Assembly: GCA_963557065.1 (NCBI GenBank)
Contig: CAUWCT010000097.1
Location: 1 to 6,834, forward strand
Origin: UMGS1370 sp963557065
GTDB taxonomy: Bacteria > Bacillota > Clostridia > Lachnospirales > Lachnospiraceae
Direction of reading: 5' to 3'
Length of the DNA: 6,834 nt
Each line of letters starts with the position of its first letter. Within the stretch, counting starts at the first letter, position 1. This document shows, in pieces, positions 5,736 through 6,834 of this stretch. A model generated the notes under the pieces. That model was not told where the DNA came from. It worked only from the letters and a program-made list of their open reading frames with translations, and searched no databases. Both the position numbers and the translations under genes were made by a program.

Positions 5736-6536
5736 ATGAGTAAGGATTGGGAAGAAAAGTTCAGGCCGGAAGATCTGCAGCGACTCCGTGGATTTCGCCT
5801 GATGGATGATGACTTTATGTCAAAATGTTTTGAGGAAAATATAGAGTGTACGGAGTTGGTACTGCAGATCGTGCTCGGCAGGGATGATTTGAAGGTGGAA
5901 AAGGTAGCAATCCAGCATCAGCTGAAAAATTTGCAGGGCAGATCGATTATTTTTGATATCTATGCTACGGATCATGCTGGAAAAAGATATAATGTGGAGA
6001 TCCAGAGAGCAGATCGCGGTGCGGGAGCAAAGAGAGCCAGGTATCACAGCAGTTTGATTGATGCCAATGTGACCGAGCCAGGAGAGAAGTTGGAGAATCT
6101 GGCAGAAAGTTATGTGATCTTTATTACAGAGCGTGATGTGCTGGGAAAGGGGAAACCAATTTATCATATTGACCGGGTAATCAAAGAAACAGGTGAGGAT
6201 TTTGGCGATGAGGCCCATATTTTATATGTGAACGGTGAATATCGGGATGAGTCGCCCATAGGGATTCTGATGCATGATTTTTCCTGTACCGATGCAAAGG
6301 ATATGAAGTATAGCGTATTGGCAGAACGTGTAAGATATTTCAAGGAAGATGAGAAAGGAGTGGCTGCTATGTGTAAGGCGATGGAAGATATGCGGAATGA
6401 GGCTAAATTAGAAGAAAGAAAAGAAGTAGCCAACCGATTGTTAAAAAAGGGAGGAATGTCTTTGGATGATATTGCTGAGATTTCGCAATTGACTTTGGAA
6501 GAGGTTCAGATATTAGCAGATAGGAAAGACGTATGA
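5736..6536 (+). CDS. Rpn-family PD-(D/E)XK nuclease ('recombination-promoting nuclease/putative transposase')
   Basis: This 266-residue protein belongs to the PD-(D/E)XK nuclease family often annotated as transposase (Rpn type). The N-terminus RLMDDDFMSKCFEEN (21-35) and LVLQIVLGRDDLKV are typical. The nuclease core is IIFDIYATDHAGKRYNVEIQRA (71-92), with candidate metal ligands Asp74 and Glu88 and the E-x-Q motif at 88-90. It is followed by RARYHSSLIDA (100-110) and a Tyr-Val-Ile-Phe-Ile strand. The last ~55 residues are helical and charged, and end in the MSLDDIAEISQLTLEEVQILAD motif seen across the family. AAAGGAAG at 5721-5728 precedes the ATG by 7 nt. Relatives cut DNA, promote RecA-independent recombination and in E. 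coli act in phage defence. No terminal inverted repeats mark it as a mobile element. It is not part of the thiamine operon, having its own promoter. Confidence 0.9.
   Translation: MSKDWEEKFRPEDLQRLRGFRLMDDDFMSKCFEENIECTELVLQIVLGRDDLKVEKVAIQHQLKNLQGRSIIFDIYATDHAGKRYNVEIQRADRGAGAKRARYHSSLIDANVTEPGEKLENLAESYVIFITERDVLGKGKPIYHIDRVIKETGEDFGDEAHILYVNGEYRDESPIGILMHDFSCTDAKDMKYSVLAERVRYFKEDEKGVAAMCKAMEDMRNEAKLEERKEVANRLLKKGGMSLDDIAEISQLTLEEVQILADRKDV
6369..6536 (+). CDS. candidate internal start product of rpn (RpnS-like C-terminal protein)
   Basis: Inside the rpn reading frame, AAAGGAG (6354-6360) lies exactly 8 nt before an in-frame ATG at 6369 (Met212). Initiation there would give a 55-residue protein beginning MCKAMEDMRNEAKLEERKE and ending with the MSLDDIAEISQL helix pair, without the nuclease core. 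In E. coli, RpnA makes such a short C-terminal product from an internal start, and it blocks the toxicity of the full-length nuclease. The ribosome binding site and frame are seen directly. Expression and antitoxin function here are inferred by analogy. A purine-rich sequence that also encodes Glu-Lys-Gly could occur by chance. Confidence 0.45.
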   Translation: MCKAMEDMRNEAKLEERKEVANRLLKKGGMSLDDIAEISQLTLEEVQILADRKDV

Positions 6537-6631
6537 AATGTATTTGGTTAGTAGATGCTGAAAAGGAAATTCATGTTGGTAATTACTCTATTACAAAAGG
6601 ACTCGAAAAAAGTCCGGATGGAGTTCTCTAA
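6533..6631 (+). CDS. small ORF overlapping the rpn stop (32 aa, unrecognised)
   Basis: An ATG at 6533 overlaps the rpn TGA as ATGA, the usual arrangement for translational coupling, and opens a 32-codon frame (MKCIWLVDAEKEIHVGNYSI and on) that ends at TAA 6629-6631. No separate ribosome binding site is visible (AGGAAAGACGT lies close by). The reading looks protein-like, but I recognise no family. Its stop codon overlaps the ribosome binding site of the next small ORF. It may be a real microprotein, or the front half of a gene of about 70 codons broken by a frameshift near 6620-6632. Confidence 0.3.
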   Translation: MKCIWLVDAEKEIHVGNYSITKGLEKSPDGVL

Positions 6632-6644
6632 GGAGGGCATGGAG

Positions 6645-6743
6645 ATGTCTGGGTTTCAGAAGGTTATTAACCAAAATAAGATAGAGATCCAGTTCGGGTC
6701 AAATATTGTGATAGTGCAGAGGCTGAATGAATGGGATGATTAG
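6645..6743 (+). CDS. small ORF with strong RBS (32 aa, unrecognised)
   Basis: AAGGAGG (6630-6636) is followed after 8 nt by ATG 6645, which opens a 32-codon frame starting MSGFQKVINQNKIEIQFGSN and ending NEWDD at a TAG directly against the 40-bp repeat. The same frame is open back to an ATG at 6555 (62 codons), but no ribosome binding site supports that start. No family is recognised. A degenerate copy of its final codons stands before repeat copy 1, which suggests the ORF tail is part of a duplicated unit. Together with the preceding ORF it could also be the rear half of one frameshifted gene. Confidence 0.35.
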   Translation: MSGFQKVINQNKIEIQFGSNIVIVQRLNEWDD

Positions 6744-6783
6744 ACCTTGCAACAAAAAAGTGGCTGTGATAAAATTTAGGCAT
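6726..6783 (+). repeat. direct repeat copy 2, continuing to the promoter of an unseen gene
   Basis: Positions 6744-6783 match 5642-5681 at all 40 bases, and 6726-6739 match the left flank of copy 1 with one indel. The sequence after it (6784-6834) differs from the rpn leader and contains no start codon with a ribosome binding site. Any gene it drives therefore begins beyond the right edge, or the copy is a leftover. Confidence 0.95.
6747..6775 (+). promoter_or_regulatory. second copy of the extended -10 promoter
   Basis: TTGCAA (6747-6752), 17 bp and TAAAAT (6770-6775) with TG before the -10 are identical to the promoter upstream of rpn. In the rpn copy, the start codon lies 62 nt after the -10. 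Here the window ends 59 nt after it, so a gene start just outside the window is expected. Confidence 0.7.
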
Positions 6784-6834
6784 AATACCGGTCTTTCGGA
6801 GTTGAATTAAAAAAATAGTGCTAAGCCATAGATT

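Noticed and set aside
6456..6536. A second internal rpn start, ATG 6456 after GGGAGG
   Set aside because: The spacing between the Shine-Dalgarno and ATG is only 1 nt, too short for efficient initiation. The purine run encodes Lys-Gly-Gly.
5642..6783. Insertion sequence or transposon bounded by the 40-bp repeats
   Set aside because: The repeats are direct, contain a promoter, and lack terminal inverted repeats. The Rpn protein is a PD-(D/E)XK nuclease, not a DDE or serine/tyrosine transposase. A tandem unit is the simpler reading.

Overview
The window is a thiamine (vitamin B1) synthesis and salvage operon followed by an Rpn-type nuclease locus. All genes read left to right. The protein sequences, the moderate AT content, the strong AGGAGG-type ribosome binding sites and the gene set (ThiW importer, short-form ThiC, HAD phosphatase beside ThiE, Rpn/PD-(D/E)XK 'transposase') suggest an anaerobic Firmicute of class Clostridia, most likely Lachnospiraceae. 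This assignment rests on protein recognition by eye, not on a search.

Layout. Positions 1-420 are regulatory: a sigma-A type promoter (112-140), a TPP riboswitch (about 152-245), an intrinsic terminator (255-292), and a further stretch of about 90 nt that can fold into three consecutive hairpins before the first gene. Positions 421-5529 hold seven tightly packed genes: thiW (thiazole importer S-component), thiM (hydroxyethylthiazole kinase), thiE (thiamine phosphate synthase), a HAD phosphatase (probable thiamine-monophosphate phosphatase), a small MTH1187/YkoF-type thiamine-binding protein, thiD (HMP/HMP-P kinase) and thiC (HMP-P synthase). The first five overlap or nearly touch. A 75-nt gap containing a hairpin separates them from thiD-thiC.

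How they work together. ThiC makes HMP-P from AIR, and ThiD phosphorylates it to HMP-PP. ThiW imports a thiazole precursor and ThiM phosphorylates it. ThiE joins the two halves to thiamine monophosphate, and the HAD protein probably removes the phosphate so that thiamine can be pyrophosphorylated by an enzyme outside the window. No thiazole synthesis genes (thiG, thiS, thiF, thiH) are present, so this locus encodes de novo pyrimidine synthesis plus thiazole salvage. TPP shuts the operon down through the riboswitch.

Positions 5530-6834 are a different kind of region: an rpn gene driven by a near-ideal extended -10 promoter. That promoter lies in a perfect 40-bp direct repeat, which reappears 1102 bp later after the gene, pointing to another unit beyond the right edge. 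The rpn gene has a well-placed internal ribosome binding site and in-frame ATG that could produce a 55-residue C-terminal protein, the arrangement known from E. coli RpnA, where the short product is an intragenic antitoxin. Two 32-codon ORFs follow rpn; the first overlaps the rpn stop by ATGA. The rpn short form and the promoter repeat are the most interesting signals in the window.
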